A DNA stretch of 34,260 nucleotides from positions 1 through 34,260 of the forward strand of contig JBNAWC010000009.1 in the NCBI GenBank assembly GCA_049700035.1. Direction: 5' to 3'. Positions within the stretch are counted from its first letter, which is position 1. Every line of letters starts with the position of its first letter. A model generated the notes under the pieces. The model was not told where the DNA came from. It was given only the letters and a program-made list of their open reading frames with translations, and ran no database searches. This document shows, in pieces, positions 22,873 to 30,839 of the stretch. A program made the position numbers and the translations under genes. This DNA is from JAVZLQ01 sp049700035. GTDB lineage: Archaea > Thermoproteota > Bathyarchaeia > Bathyarchaeales > Bathycorpusculaceae.

Positions 22873-23942
22873 GCTAGTTTTTCGCCGCAGTTTCCACAGA
22901 ACTTTGTTCCAGCAGGATTCTTCGCGCCACACTTCGGACATGTAACTTCAGCGCTAGCTGGCTGAGTTAATGGCGAACCGCAGTTGCCGCAGAACTTCAT
23001 TCCAGCCGGGTTCTCAGCCTTGCACTTTGGACAAATAACCTTCTCTTGCGGAGCCAAGCTTGCACCGCAGTTTCCGCAGAATTTTGTTCCAACGGGATTT
23101 TTCGCACCGCAGCTTGGACAAATAACCAACTGCTGCGCTTGCGTTTGTTGCATTTGCTGCGCCATGATGTAAGGCATTGTTAAGCCCATTCCCGCGCCTA
23201 AGCCTGCTGCGGCTGCACCTCCGCCTTCGCTTCCTTTGAGTTCTGTGGCGGTTTCCTTCATGTACTGCATCATCATTGCTTGGGCGCCCATCCCAGACGC
23301 GAATCGTCTGGCTTCTTCTGGAATCTTTACGCCTTCGAAGACGCAGTCTATTACTTTTAAGCCTACTCTTGCGGCTTCGTTGCTTATTTTAAGCGTAACC
23401 TTATCCGTGGTTGCGTCAACATTCCGCACAAGAGTGAAAATGTCGTAGTTTGCAAACTCGTTTATTATGCGCTCATTTATGAAGCCCCTAATGTAGTTTT
23501 CAACATCCCTCGAAGTACTTGCGTTCCTATTTCCAAAGAACTCCGTCACAAAAAGCTTCGGGTCTTCAACCTTATAGAGCATGTAACCGTAAAATCCAAG
23601 CTCCGCCTGATACCTTATGTCTCCGCTCGGCGCGGAGTAGGCTGTTCCGCCGAAGTTTGCCCTAAATTGGCTGTTACTTACAAAAATAACTTCACAGTCG
23701 AATATGTCGCCTATAATTCGAAGCGCCTTCAGGGCGCCAGTCAAAAGCGGAATATTATTACTTGTTATTGTGTGTCTTCCAGGACCGAAAACGTCGTAGG
23801 CTTTTCCGTCGCGGAAGAAAACTGCCCACTGGTTCTCTTTAACTATGACCTGGCTTCCATATTTCAAAGTGAGCTTTGGAAATCTGCAGGCTATGTCTTC
23901 TGGTCCAGCATAATCCCATGAAACCCTTTCAATAACTGGCAT
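22869..23942 (-). CDS. SPFH (band 7)-domain protein with three C-terminal zinc ribbons
   Basis: A 357-residue protein of the YdjI-like SPFH group. Residues about 25-215 form the SPFH fold (SQVIVKENQWAVFFRDGKA, GPGRHTITSNNIPLL, FVTEFFGNRN). A glycine/alanine/methionine-rich segment (240-262) and a Gln-rich spacer follow, then three zinc ribbons with cysteines at 275/278/289/292, 304/307/318/321 and 335/338/349/352. There is no N-terminal transmembrane helix, unlike stomatins. SPFH proteins form oligomeric membrane-bound scaffolds; the ribbons may recruit partners. The next two genes upstream (7 bases and then 17 bases away) are on the same strand, so this is the last gene of a three-gene operon. 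Confidence 0.9.
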   Translation of the reverse strand: MPVIERVSWDYAGPEDIACRFPKLTLKYGSQVIVKENQWAVFFRDGKAYDVFGPGRHTITSNNIPLLTGALKALRIIGDIFDCEVIFVSNSQFRANFGGTAYSAPSGDIRYQAELGFYGYMLYKVEDPKLFVTEFFGNRNASTSRDVENYIRGFINERIINEFANYDIFTLVRNVDATTDKVTLKISNEAARVGLKVIDCVFEGVKIPEEARRFASGMGAQAMMMQYMKETATELKGSEGGGAAAAGLGAGMGLTMPYIMAQQMQQTQAQQLVICPSCGAKNPVGTKFCGNCGASLAPQEKVICPKCKAENPAGMKFCGNCGSPLTQPASAEVTCPKCGAKNPAGTKFCGNCGEKLA

Positions 23943-23948
23943 TCTGGC

Positions 23949-24476
23949 TTACACCTCCATTGGTCTAAACTGTTTTTCTCTTTCATCCCATTTAGACTCA
24001 AAACCAAGTATTAAGGATTTAATGTTCCTCGCTTTAGAGGCAGCTTCAGACCAGTTTTCCGCCTGGCTGTCCTTGTACAAGTCGTTTATGGCTTCGATTA
24101 TTTTCTGAAGTTCTTCGCTTACCGCTTTATCATAATTGAAGACGCGGGCTAGTTCCGTTTCTCTTATATGCCCTTTGCGGTCCATAAGCCCAGCATAACC
24201 GTAATCAGCGCGGTTGACTTTCTCTGCAACACGGTCCATTATCTGTATAACCTTTTTGAAGTCGTCTGTGGCTTTTCCAGCGTTTAAAGCCGCCAAGTAT
24301 ATTTCTTCCCATCTGTGGCGCAAACTCCTAAAATCTGCGTAGTAGGAATTCCGTAGTTTCTTGTCCAGTTCCCTCATGTCCTCTTTTGTTGCGTAGCCCA
24401 AACCGAAAACATTTTGGATTTTCGCGAGTATTCCTTGTCTATCCTTAACCTTTTCTATTGTGTCTCTTTCCGACAT
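23949..24476 (-). CDS. Helical protein of the SPFH-arrestin operon, function unknown
   Basis: A 175-residue, highly charged, mainly helical protein with no cysteine or membrane segment. Residues about 25-130 look like a long helical bundle or coiled coil (KEDMRELDKKLRNSYYADF, then KKVIQIMDRVAEKVN). I do not recognise the family. ATG at 24476 is preferred because GGTGA lies eight bases before it; an ATG five codons upstream (24491) sits directly after the arrestin stop with no room for a ribosome site. Position between the arrestin-like and SPFH genes suggests it is a soluble linker or adaptor. Confidence 0.7.
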   Translation of the reverse strand: MSERDTIEKVKDRQGILAKIQNVFGLGYATKEDMRELDKKLRNSYYADFRSLRHRWEEIYLAALNAGKATDDFKKVIQIMDRVAEKVNRADYGYAGLMDRKGHIRETELARVFNYDKAVSEELQKIIEAINDLYKDSQAENWSEAASKARNIKSLILGFESKWDEREKQFRPMEV

Positions 24477-24493
24477 TTTCAGCTTCACCATTC

Positions 24494-25930
24494 CTATTTG
24501 ATTTTAAATAGTGGCCTTCCCCCACCTAAAACTTTCCCCTCGCAACCATCGATGGCTACAACGTAGTTTTCGCCACCCAAAGTGTAATGGACAAACCAAA
24601 CTGGAGCGTGAACTAACTCCATCTCGCCCATAACAACATTTGTATTACACGTCTCAAGCATGTCCACTTTTCCACAGGCAATCAACCGCTCTTTCGCATC
24701 AACCTCAGCTCTGATTTTGGCTTTGGCTTCTTCCTCGTTTAGTTCTATGTTTAGGAATTCCGCGTCTTGCGGTATCTTTCCAACGTCGAAGGGAATTTTC
24801 CTCGCGGCTGGCACGTCATAATAGTTTATTTCGCTTATCATTGTCCGCCTAGCCAAAGTAGGCCAAATATAAGTGTTCGAAAAAGAATACGCGACTGTTT
24901 GTGGTCGCCTGTCCTTCTGCTGGGTTTCAGCATAGGCTTTTACTCCAGCAAGAACAAGTTTTCCAAACTTTGCTAGTCCACTTGAACGTTTATCCGTGAC
25001 AGCCTCTTGTGCTTGGTGGATTTCTCCCATAATTCCAGTTCCAGTTACTCCTCTGAAATAGGTGTTTGTGGTTACTTGGCAAACCCAGAATGGCACATAA
25101 CGCAGCTTCACATCTGTTATCACGGCTTCTTTTGAAACGCCAACTCTGAAAACTCCTTTATCCATATATTTCTTTGCGGCTTCGACGGCTTGCTGGGAGA
25201 ACAAGCGATTCTCCAGCATACTGTGCCGTTTTACCTCTTCCCTTGTTGCCACAGTCATGGTGAAACCGCAATAACGGCAAGTTACAACCAAATCCTCATG
25301 CGACACACTTAACGGAGCGCCACATCTGCTGCAGTTTGTTGGTAAAGGCAAGCTTGACGGAGGTTGTGGCATAGGCGTAGTCGCAGCCGCTGGCATCTGA
25401 CTCATGGTTGGCGTGGCTACAACTTGTGGGGCTGGAGCGGGCATTGGCGGTGGTGGTGGCGGTTGAATTTGTTGTGGTTCGCCGACTTCGATTTCTATGG
25501 TTTTGCTTGTCGTGTCTGGTCTGCCTTTAACGGCTATTACGCCTTTAATGCTCCATGTAAGCTTGCGGTCGCCTCCCTTGTAGGTTAGCCACGCGCTTGT
25601 TGGAAGCTTGATGCTTATTGGGAAGGTTTGTGTTGAACCGCTTGCGATGTGGATGGAACCGCAAACTGTTGGCTTTTCAGCAAAATGCGTAACCCTGTTC
25701 CAAACTTCACTTGTAACCATGCGTTTACTTGCCGAATCGTATTCGTTTACTCTGCTCTTAATTTCTTCGACGCATTCTATTTCGCACCGTATGCCGTCAG
25801 CGTCAAAATCTTCTTCTGAATTGACTACGAGTTTGCCTTCAAGGGTTTCGCCTGGACTGAAACGCCATTTTGCAAGTTCCAGAGAAATTGACGCTTTTGG
25901 CGGGGTTAGCTTTTTCTTTAAAAAGGACAA
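24494..25930 (-). CDS. Arrestin-fold protein with proline-rich linker and zinc ribbon
   Basis: A 478-residue multidomain protein. Residues about 10-150 match an arrestin N-terminal-like beta sandwich (RFSPGETLEGKLVV; IRCEIECVEEIKS; FPISIKLPTSAWLTYKGG; LTWSIKGVIAVKG). A proline-rich linker (about 152-196) leads to a zinc ribbon with Cys200, Cys203, Cys218 and Cys221. Residues 225-478 form a further alpha/beta region with aromatic-rich strands (LRYVPFWVCQV, VHAPVWFVHYTLGG) that I do not recognise. Arrestin folds bind membrane or cargo proteins in eukaryotes. The start is TTG with an excellent GGAGGA upstream. It heads the operon with the helical and SPFH proteins. Confidence 0.82.
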   Translation of the reverse strand: MSFLKKKLTPPKASISLELAKWRFSPGETLEGKLVVNSEEDFDADGIRCEIECVEEIKSRVNEYDSASKRMVTSEVWNRVTHFAEKPTVCGSIHIASGSTQTFPISIKLPTSAWLTYKGGDRKLTWSIKGVIAVKGRPDTTSKTIEIEVGEPQQIQPPPPPPMPAPAPQVVATPTMSQMPAAATTPMPQPPSSLPLPTNCSRCGAPLSVSHEDLVVTCRYCGFTMTVATREEVKRHSMLENRLFSQQAVEAAKKYMDKGVFRVGVSKEAVITDVKLRYVPFWVCQVTTNTYFRGVTGTGIMGEIHQAQEAVTDKRSSGLAKFGKLVLAGVKAYAETQQKDRRPQTVAYSFSNTYIWPTLARRTMISEINYYDVPAARKIPFDVGKIPQDAEFLNIELNEEEAKAKIRAEVDAKERLIACGKVDMLETCNTNVVMGEMELVHAPVWFVHYTLGGENYVVAIDGCEGKVLGGGRPLFKIK

Positions 25931-25987
25931 TGTTGGTCCTCCACTTTGTTATGAAACGTTAGTCTAACGTAAAAGGTTTCTCTTTTC

Positions 25988-26674
25988 TTATTTGGTTATT
26001 AGTGGGTAAACCTCCTTCTGCACGTATTCTAGATAGCGTTCTTTATCTGTTAGGTTGAATATTGTGACTGACGCGTCGCGGGTTATGCCAACCACGTAGC
26101 CGTATTCCCTAGCCCTTGCAACGACATACCAAAGGTCGCCGTGCTTGCAGTAGTCTTCGAAAAGCGAAGTGTTGATTAGGTCTGGTCCATAAAGCGAAAG
26201 CTTATTCACGTTTGGGATGTCAACATTATCGAAAAACGTTATCTTCGTGTCTTCAGGATTCTTCAAGTGAAAATCCCTTAAAGTTTCTGGTGGGATTCGC
26301 GCCTCAACTATTCCGCCAACCTTTTCGAAAAGGATTTCGCTGAGCTTGTTTGCTATAAAATTGGCTAGACGCTTCTTCTCAACAACAGTCAAAAATGTGG
26401 CTCCGCCATGTTCTGCGAAGCTGAAGAGGGCTTCAACAGTGCGCGGCAAAAGCGCCATCTTGCCCCTATGAAAAACGTGAATGACATAGTCATGCGAGTA
26501 AATGCCTCGAAGCCCACCTTCTTTTGAGAGAAGCCCAACAACCTCACTAACAAGCGTAAACTTGTAGTCGCCCTCCTCATAAGGTTCTTCAACGCGGTAA
26601 TCCTTAAGCCTAGAAGCAACCTCAGCCAACGAAAGTGGCTCCGCAAGCCTAAACACTTTACCAGCAACAACCAT
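25988..26674 (-). CDS. Conserved-looking protein of unknown function
   Basis: A 228-residue soluble protein that I do not recognise. It has mixed alpha/beta content, no cysteine cluster, no signal peptide and no nucleotide-binding motif. The C-terminal part contains a dense aromatic region (DYCKHGDLWYVVARAREYGYVVGITRDASVTIF). The ATG at 26674 follows a TATA box at 26724-26737 at a plausible distance. It lies upstream of the arrestin operon on the same strand and diverges from the SMC operon, so it could belong to either or to neither. Confidence 0.65.
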   Translation of the reverse strand: MVVAGKVFRLAEPLSLAEVASRLKDYRVEEPYEEGDYKFTLVSEVVGLLSKEGGLRGIYSHDYVIHVFHRGKMALLPRTVEALFSFAEHGGATFLTVVEKKRLANFIANKLSEILFEKVGGIVEARIPPETLRDFHLKNPEDTKITFFDNVDIPNVNKLSLYGPDLINTSLFEDYCKHGDLWYVVARAREYGYVVGITRDASVTIFNLTDKERYLEYVQKEVYPLITK

Positions 26675-26723
26675 CTCGACATCGCCAACAAGTATTTTAT
26701 GGGCTTGAAGAATAAAGTTTTGC

Positions 26724-26737
26724 GTTTAAATATATGC
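26724..26737 (-). promoter_or_regulatory. TATA box before the gene at 25988-26674
   Basis: Minus strand GCATATATTTAAAC, centred about 57 bases before the ATG. Transcription would start near 26705, with a leader of about 31 bases. It is divergent from the SMC operon promoter across a gap of 192 bases. Confidence 0.5.
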
Positions 26738-26822
26738 AAGGTATGAGTCCAAAATTATGTTAAAAAGCTGGTTAGCCCCAGCCTCTTCTTGCCTAATTGT
26801 TTTAATAAGAGTTTTTATCCTC

Positions 26823-26831
26823 TATTTTATA
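26823..26831 (+). promoter_or_regulatory. TATA box of the SMC5/6-like operon
   Basis: TATTTTATA centred 40 bases before the ATG at 26867. Transcription would start near 26853. This makes the upstream in-frame ATG at 26789 untranslated and supports the start at 26867, where the protein begins in family style (MLISEVILENFMSYE). Confidence 0.5.
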
Positions 26832-26866
26832 CTGCAGTAAGGAAGCAACGAGGAAAAGTAGGGCAG

Positions 26867-28813
26867 ATGCTCATCAGCGAGGTAATCCTTGAAAACTTCA
26901 TGAGCTACGAGTACGCTAGGGTACCCCTTAAACCAGGCGTAAACGTGATTTGCGGTCCAAACGGTTCTGGTAAATCCTCGCTTTTGCTGGCTATTTCCGT
27001 AGCCTTGGGACAGTCTTACACTGAACGTTCTAGAAAATTGAGCGACTTGATTCGTTGGGGAAAAGACCAAGCCCGCGTCACACTAATATTGGATAATGCA
27101 AAGAAAGGCGGAAGGCGTCCAGTTCCAAAATTTAACAAGGACCAGATTTTTCTTACGCGTGTTTTGCGTAGAGATGGGCAGTACTGGTTTGAGTTAGAGA
27201 ATAGAGCGGTTACAAAAGCGGAGGTTGATAGGTTCCTTTCAAAGCTCGGCGTCGACCCGAACAACATGCTTATAATTATGCACCAAAACATGGTTGAACA
27301 GTTCACAGTGCTCTCGCAGCAGGAAAAGCTGCGCATGGTGGAGGCAGCCGTTGGGCTCGAGCCTTTCCGCGCTAATGTCTTGGAAGCACAGAAAAAGTTG
27401 ACGCGAATTCTAAGCCAAGAAGAATCTATAAGCAAGCTTTTGGAGTCCGCTGAGCAGACGCTTAATTATTGGCGAGAACAGTATGAGCGTTATCAAGAGA
27501 AAAAGCAGCTAATGACGAAGAGGCGGTTTTTGGAAAGAGAGCTGGCGTGGGCAGAAGTTGCCAGAAAAGAAGAGGCAATAAGCGGTTTGGAAGCCGAAAA
27601 AAGAAGGTGGCTAGAAACTCTAAGCCAAATCGAAAGAGAAACAAGCGATGTGGAAGAACGCCTAAACACGCATCAAAGTGAACTGGAAAGGCTGAGAAGC
27701 GAATGGAAAACATTGTTTGAGGAGCGCCTAAACCTTGAACGCGAAAAAGCTGGAAGTGAAACCACAATCGCCATTTACGAACAACTCTTAAAGGAAACAT
27801 CAACGTTTGAAAGGTTTTCTAAAGAAGGCTTAAACCCAACCGCACAAGAGAGCAATGCGCAGTTTAAACTTTTAAGAACTGAAAATCTTAAGGAGCTTAT
27901 ACAAAGCTTCAGCCAAAACCTCTCAAAGTTGAAGGGCAAGATAGATGAAAACCAGTTGAAAATTAAAAGCCTAGACGAAAACATTGAGAAAGTAGGCAGC
28001 CAAGTTTTAGAAAACCGCGTTAAGCTGGCTTTGCTCCAGTTCCGCCGTGAAAACGTAAAAAATGACTTGGAAGAAATCGAGCAACAACTGAAAAGTGCAC
28101 GGACACAGTTAAACGAAGCCATAAGCCGCGCAGAGCAAACTGGACCAAGAATTGCAGTTGTCAAAAGTGTAGGCGAAATCTTGGATGAGTTAAGAGTTAC
28201 GGACGGGCATTTAGCTGCGCTTTCAAACGTTTCCGAGGACATAGAACGCATGTACGAGTCCTACTCCAAACTGTATTTGGAGCTAAAGGAAAAGGCTAGG
28301 CTGGTTGCAGAAAACAGGGAAAAAGCCCGAGAAGAAGTTAAAACGAGAATGCAAGCGTGGCGAACAGTCATCCAAAGCCTCCTTGACCGCGTAAGCTTGG
28401 AATACCAAAAAATCCTAAGCCAATCCCAAGCCGTAGGCGAAATCAGACTTGTCAACGGACACGACATTGAGGCTGCTGGACTAGAAATTCTAGTGGGCTT
28501 TAAGGGTGGAAAACCAGTTCCATTAGACGCCTACACACAAAGCGGCGGCGAAAGAACAACAGCCACAATGAGCTTCCTCTTGGCGCTGCAACAGCATGTC
28601 CGCTCGCCGTTTAGGGCGGTTGACGAGTACGACATTCACATGGACCCGAAAAACCGCGAGTTAATTGCTAAAATGCTAATATCGATGGTTAAGGATGCAA
28701 ACGCCCAATACATTGTTATCACGCCAAGCCAAGTTACATTCGCAAAAGAAGATGTTAACATTATTACTGTGCAGAATGTTGAGGGTAAGTCGATAATACG
28801 CGAGGTTACCTAA
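26867..28813 (+). CDS. Short SMC5/6-like ATPase
   Basis: SMC-family ATPase of 648 residues, about half the normal SMC length. Walker A is GPNGSGKS (30-37), Q-loop Gln140 (IIMHQ), signature QSGGERT (558-564), Walker B with catalytic glutamate in FRAVDEYDIHMDPKNR (582-597; Glu587). ENFMSYEYARVPLKPGVNVICG resembles SMC5 and SMC6, and DEYDIHMD resembles the SMC6 DEFDVxMD motif. Coiled coils run about 165-310 and 335-515; the turn between them (about 310-335) is too short for a hinge and has no CxxC zinc hook. It would entrap or tether DNA with the next two gene products. Its stop overlaps the next start (TAATG). Confidence 0.9.
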   Translation: MLISEVILENFMSYEYARVPLKPGVNVICGPNGSGKSSLLLAISVALGQSYTERSRKLSDLIRWGKDQARVTLILDNAKKGGRRPVPKFNKDQIFLTRVLRRDGQYWFELENRAVTKAEVDRFLSKLGVDPNNMLIIMHQNMVEQFTVLSQQEKLRMVEAAVGLEPFRANVLEAQKKLTRILSQEESISKLLESAEQTLNYWREQYERYQEKKQLMTKRRFLERELAWAEVARKEEAISGLEAEKRRWLETLSQIERETSDVEERLNTHQSELERLRSEWKTLFEERLNLEREKAGSETTIAIYEQLLKETSTFERFSKEGLNPTAQESNAQFKLLRTENLKELIQSFSQNLSKLKGKIDENQLKIKSLDENIEKVGSQVLENRVKLALLQFRRENVKNDLEEIEQQLKSARTQLNEAISRAEQTGPRIAVVKSVGEILDELRVTDGHLAALSNVSEDIERMYESYSKLYLELKEKARLVAENREKAREEVKTRMQAWRTVIQSLLDRVSLEYQKILSQSQAVGEIRLVNGHDIEAAGLEILVGFKGGKPVPLDAYTQSGGERTTATMSFLLALQQHVRSPFRAVDEYDIHMDPKNRELIAKMLISMVKDANAQYIVITPSQVTFAKEDVNIITVQNVEGKSIIREVT

Positions 28814-29640
28814 TGCAGTCTAAAAAAGAGCGAATAAAAGCTGGTAGGGAGAAGCTTCAGCGGATAATCGAAATGTGCAAGTCCGTTGAGGAGCGCTCTC
28901 TAGACCCGTTCTTGATTGACGTGGACGATGTTATTGCGACAATTAAGGAGTATTTTCCAGAGTGGGAAATTCCAGAGGATTTGTGCCTCGATGCTGAAAC
29001 AATCCATCACATAGCCTCGGTTATAAAACTGCAAAGTGAATGGGTTAAACACCGCTCAACATCGCTTTACACGGACCCATTCTTGCTAGAGGAGAAGATA
29101 AGGCGAATAGGAAAAGAGGAAATCGTTGAAAGCTTCCTTCACGCTTGGCACCCAACAGTCGAATTGGAGCAAATCTCGCTCAACAGTCTAGCAGAGGCAA
29201 TACGCTACTGGGAAAGCCTACTACCACTAAAAGAAAGATGGAAAGAACTACTACCGCCAGAAATCGAGGCGGGCAAGGCAACACGCAAAGAACTTGTAGA
29301 ACAGAGAATCTTACTGGACAAGGCTTTCTCCGAGGAACTGGAAAACTTTTGGCGCGAACTTAAGGACAAAACCGCCGAAAGAGGCAAGGATGGAAAGGTG
29401 AATTACTGGGATTTTATCATGGCAGAAACATACGAACAAACAGTCCATAGAGCTTTCATGACAAGTTTCCTAATCACATACGGCTATGCAACATTGGAAA
29501 TCCACCCACTAGAAGATGAAATCTTCATAAAACCCTACGAAAAGCCCCCAGCCAAACTCGGAAAGAAACAACTCGTTTCCGTGCCCATAGCAATCTCGCC
29601 AGAAGAGTGGCTCAAACACAAAGGAGAACGCCTAGAATGA
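28813..29640 (+). CDS. Nse4-like kleisin subunit
   Basis: A 275-residue protein whose C-terminus fits the Nse4 C-terminal domain. VNYWDFIMAETYEQTVHRAF followed by MTSFLITYG (residues 196-224) parallels the Nse4 pattern N-F-F-x-F-(V/I), then S-F-x-x-TVEN-x-F-x-x-SFLI-x-x-G. A later segment with SPEEW (262-266) parallels the end motif of Nse4. In eukaryotes this winged helix binds one SMC head and the kleisin closes the ring. Residues 1-100 are helical and could hold the neck-binding part; residues about 102-190 are helical and unassigned. It overlaps the SMC gene by one base and the next gene by three. Recognised by pattern, not by a profile search. Confidence 0.7.
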   Translation: MQSKKERIKAGREKLQRIIEMCKSVEERSLDPFLIDVDDVIATIKEYFPEWEIPEDLCLDAETIHHIASVIKLQSEWVKHRSTSLYTDPFLLEEKIRRIGKEEIVESFLHAWHPTVELEQISLNSLAEAIRYWESLLPLKERWKELLPPEIEAGKATRKELVEQRILLDKAFSEELENFWRELKDKTAERGKDGKVNYWDFIMAETYEQTVHRAFMTSFLITYGYATLEIHPLEDEIFIKPYEKPPAKLGKKQLVSVPIAISPEEWLKHKGERLE

Positions 29641-30191
29641 GCAAACGCAAAGCCTACTACGCAAGCAAAATGAAAAGGGCAGCCCACATGCTATTCTACA
29701 GAAGACACAAAAAACCAGGCGTAAAAGGATGGGAACTCCGCAAAGCCCTAGGAGCAGACTACCCGAAAGTCCTAAAGCTTCTGGATGATTATTTGAAGGT
29801 TTTAGATTTACAAGTTAAGACGGTTTTTGAAGAGGAAAAGCCGAAGGAAAATCCAACATTGGAAGATTTAGATAAAGCGCGGTTCTACATAACACTGCGA
29901 GGCGAACTAACGCCAAAAGAAGCAAAAATGATTGGATGGAGAATAGACGACCTGGCAGGTTTAGCAATAGCCATAGCCTACATAATATCAAAGAAAGGAA
30001 AAGCCCCGAGAAAAGAGGTTGAAGAACTCTTACGCGAAAAGCTTCCAGGATGGAAAGTCGACATTAACATTGACCGCTACATTAGGTATGGCTATCTAAC
30101 GCAAGACGAAAGCGAACAGCTTTATCTGGACTGGAGAACACGCGCTGAAGTGGACCAAAAAGCGCTTATAGAGATGCTCTTGTCAAAGTAA
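29637..30191 (+). CDS. Nse3/MAGE-like KITE subunit
   Basis: A 184-residue protein with two winged-helix segments in the order of Nse3/MAGE proteins. The first (about 12-92) contains PGVKGWELRKALG, a helix, and a strand FYITL. The second (about 100-184) contains the hydrophobic helix AGLAIAIAYIISKKGKAP (as in MAGE LLxxILxxIxxxGxxAP), the helix EVEELLREKL, then YIRYGYL and finally LYLDWRTRAEVDQKALIEMLLSK, which parallels the MAGE ending with Y-x-F-x-WGPRA-x-x-E-x-x-K. Such subunits dimerise on the kleisin. ATG at 29637 overlaps the previous stop (ATGA). Last gene of the operon, convergent with the small membrane protein. Confidence 0.7.
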   Translation: MSKRKAYYASKMKRAAHMLFYRRHKKPGVKGWELRKALGADYPKVLKLLDDYLKVLDLQVKTVFEEEKPKENPTLEDLDKARFYITLRGELTPKEAKMIGWRIDDLAGLAIAIAYIISKKGKAPRKEVEELLREKLPGWKVDINIDRYIRYGYLTQDESEQLYLDWRTRAEVDQKALIEMLLSK

Positions 30192-30202
30192 AATGCAGAC
30201 GT

Positions 30203-30382
30203 TTATTTCCTTATTTTGTGGTAGATGAAGGCTATAATGTCAATTATTATTATGACTGTTAAAATTAGGAGTGGAGTTTCCAGAAAATGAGTGAATATGA
30301 AATCGTCTTCAGCCCTTGCAATACCAACCAGTGCGAAAAGTAGAAAAGCCGAAAATAAAGCCAGAAATGTCCGCTTTTTCAT
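30203..30382 (-). CDS. Small membrane protein with two hydrophobic segments
   Basis: A 59-residue protein, short enough to be missed by length cut-offs. It begins MKKRTFLALFSAFLLFALVG and continues IARAEDD, which looks like a signal peptide or first membrane helix; a second helix (LLILTVIIIIDIIAFIY, about 38-54) and a basic tail (HKIRK) follow. The ribosome site GGGAG lies eight bases before the ATG. The start is 19 bases downstream of the nusA stop on the same strand, so it is probably the last gene of the rpoA operon or shares readthrough. Function unknown. Confidence 0.72.
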   Translation of the reverse strand: MKKRTFLALFSAFLLFALVGIARAEDDFIFTHFLETPLLILTVIIIIDIIAFIYHKIRK

Positions 30383-30401
30383 TTTGACTTCTCCCGAGCA
30401 T

Positions 30402-30839
30402 TTAGGTTATGCTCACGTTTTGTATGTCAAAATACCTTTTAGCCAAGAAGCGCAGTCTTTCAGCGTTTCTACCGTTCTTTCCGATGGCTACGCCTTTATC
30501 GCGTGGGTTGACGGTAACAACGGCTATCTTCTTTCCGTCGGTTCTTTCTGTGAGCCGCACTTCCTTTACTGTGGCTGGTTTTAAAGCGTTTTTTATGAAT
30601 TGCACTGGATCTTCGGAGTACTCGATGATTTCGTGTTTCTTTCCAGTCATGGACTCCAATGTGCGGATGTTTCTCCCGCCTTTTCCGATGGCTACGCCTA
30701 TTTGTCCCTCATTTACAACGAAGATTACGCGTCCCTGTTCCTCGTCGACTATGCAGTCTTTGACGCTTGCGCCTGTTATGCTTTCAAAAAGTGCAATGTA
30801 ACGCATTTCCGTGCTTGTGATTTTTATTCCGCTTGTCAT
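30402..30839 (-). CDS. nusA: NusA-like transcription factor (archaeal, two KH domains)
   Basis: Archaeal NusA, 145 residues, made only of the two KH RNA-binding domains; the bacterial N-terminal and S1 domains are absent, as is normal in archaea. The KH loops are visible: GVAIGKGGRNIRTLE (about 47-61) and GVAIGKNGRNAERLR (about 115-129). It binds RNA and is thought to act in transcription or rRNA processing. It overlaps rpl30e by four bases, in the usual rpoA-rpl30e-nusA order. The usual following genes rps12 and rps7 are absent here; a small membrane protein follows instead. Confidence 0.95.
   Translation of the reverse strand: MTSGIKITSTEMRYIALFESITGASVKDCIVDEEQGRVIFVVNEGQIGVAIGKGGRNIRTLESMTGKKHEIIEYSEDPVQFIKNALKPATVKEVRLTERTDGKKIAVVTVNPRDKGVAIGKNGRNAERLRFLAKRYFDIQNVSIT

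Noticed and set aside
22875..23115. Repeated DNA that might be a CRISPR or tandem repeat
   Set aside because: The repeats are irregular in spacing and simply encode the three zinc ribbons of the SPFH protein.
25988..26674. Possible Nse1 (RING-type) subunit beside the SMC operon
   Set aside because: No zinc-binding cysteine/histidine pattern and no winged-helix resemblance; it is also divergently transcribed.
26789..26866. Upstream in-frame ATG extending the SMC protein by 26 residues
   Set aside because: The extension covers a TATA box and does not resemble an SMC N-terminus; the ATG at 26867 begins exactly at the first beta strand.
27016..28467. Several long minus-strand frames inside the SMC gene
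   Set aside because: They are serine/cysteine-rich antisense translations of the coiled coil and lack starts, ribosome sites and domain patterns.
28813..30191. Reading the two accessory genes as ScpA and ScpB
   Set aside because: The C-terminal motif of the first protein and the W-x-x-RA ending of the second fit Nse4 and MAGE/Nse3 better than ScpA and ScpB.
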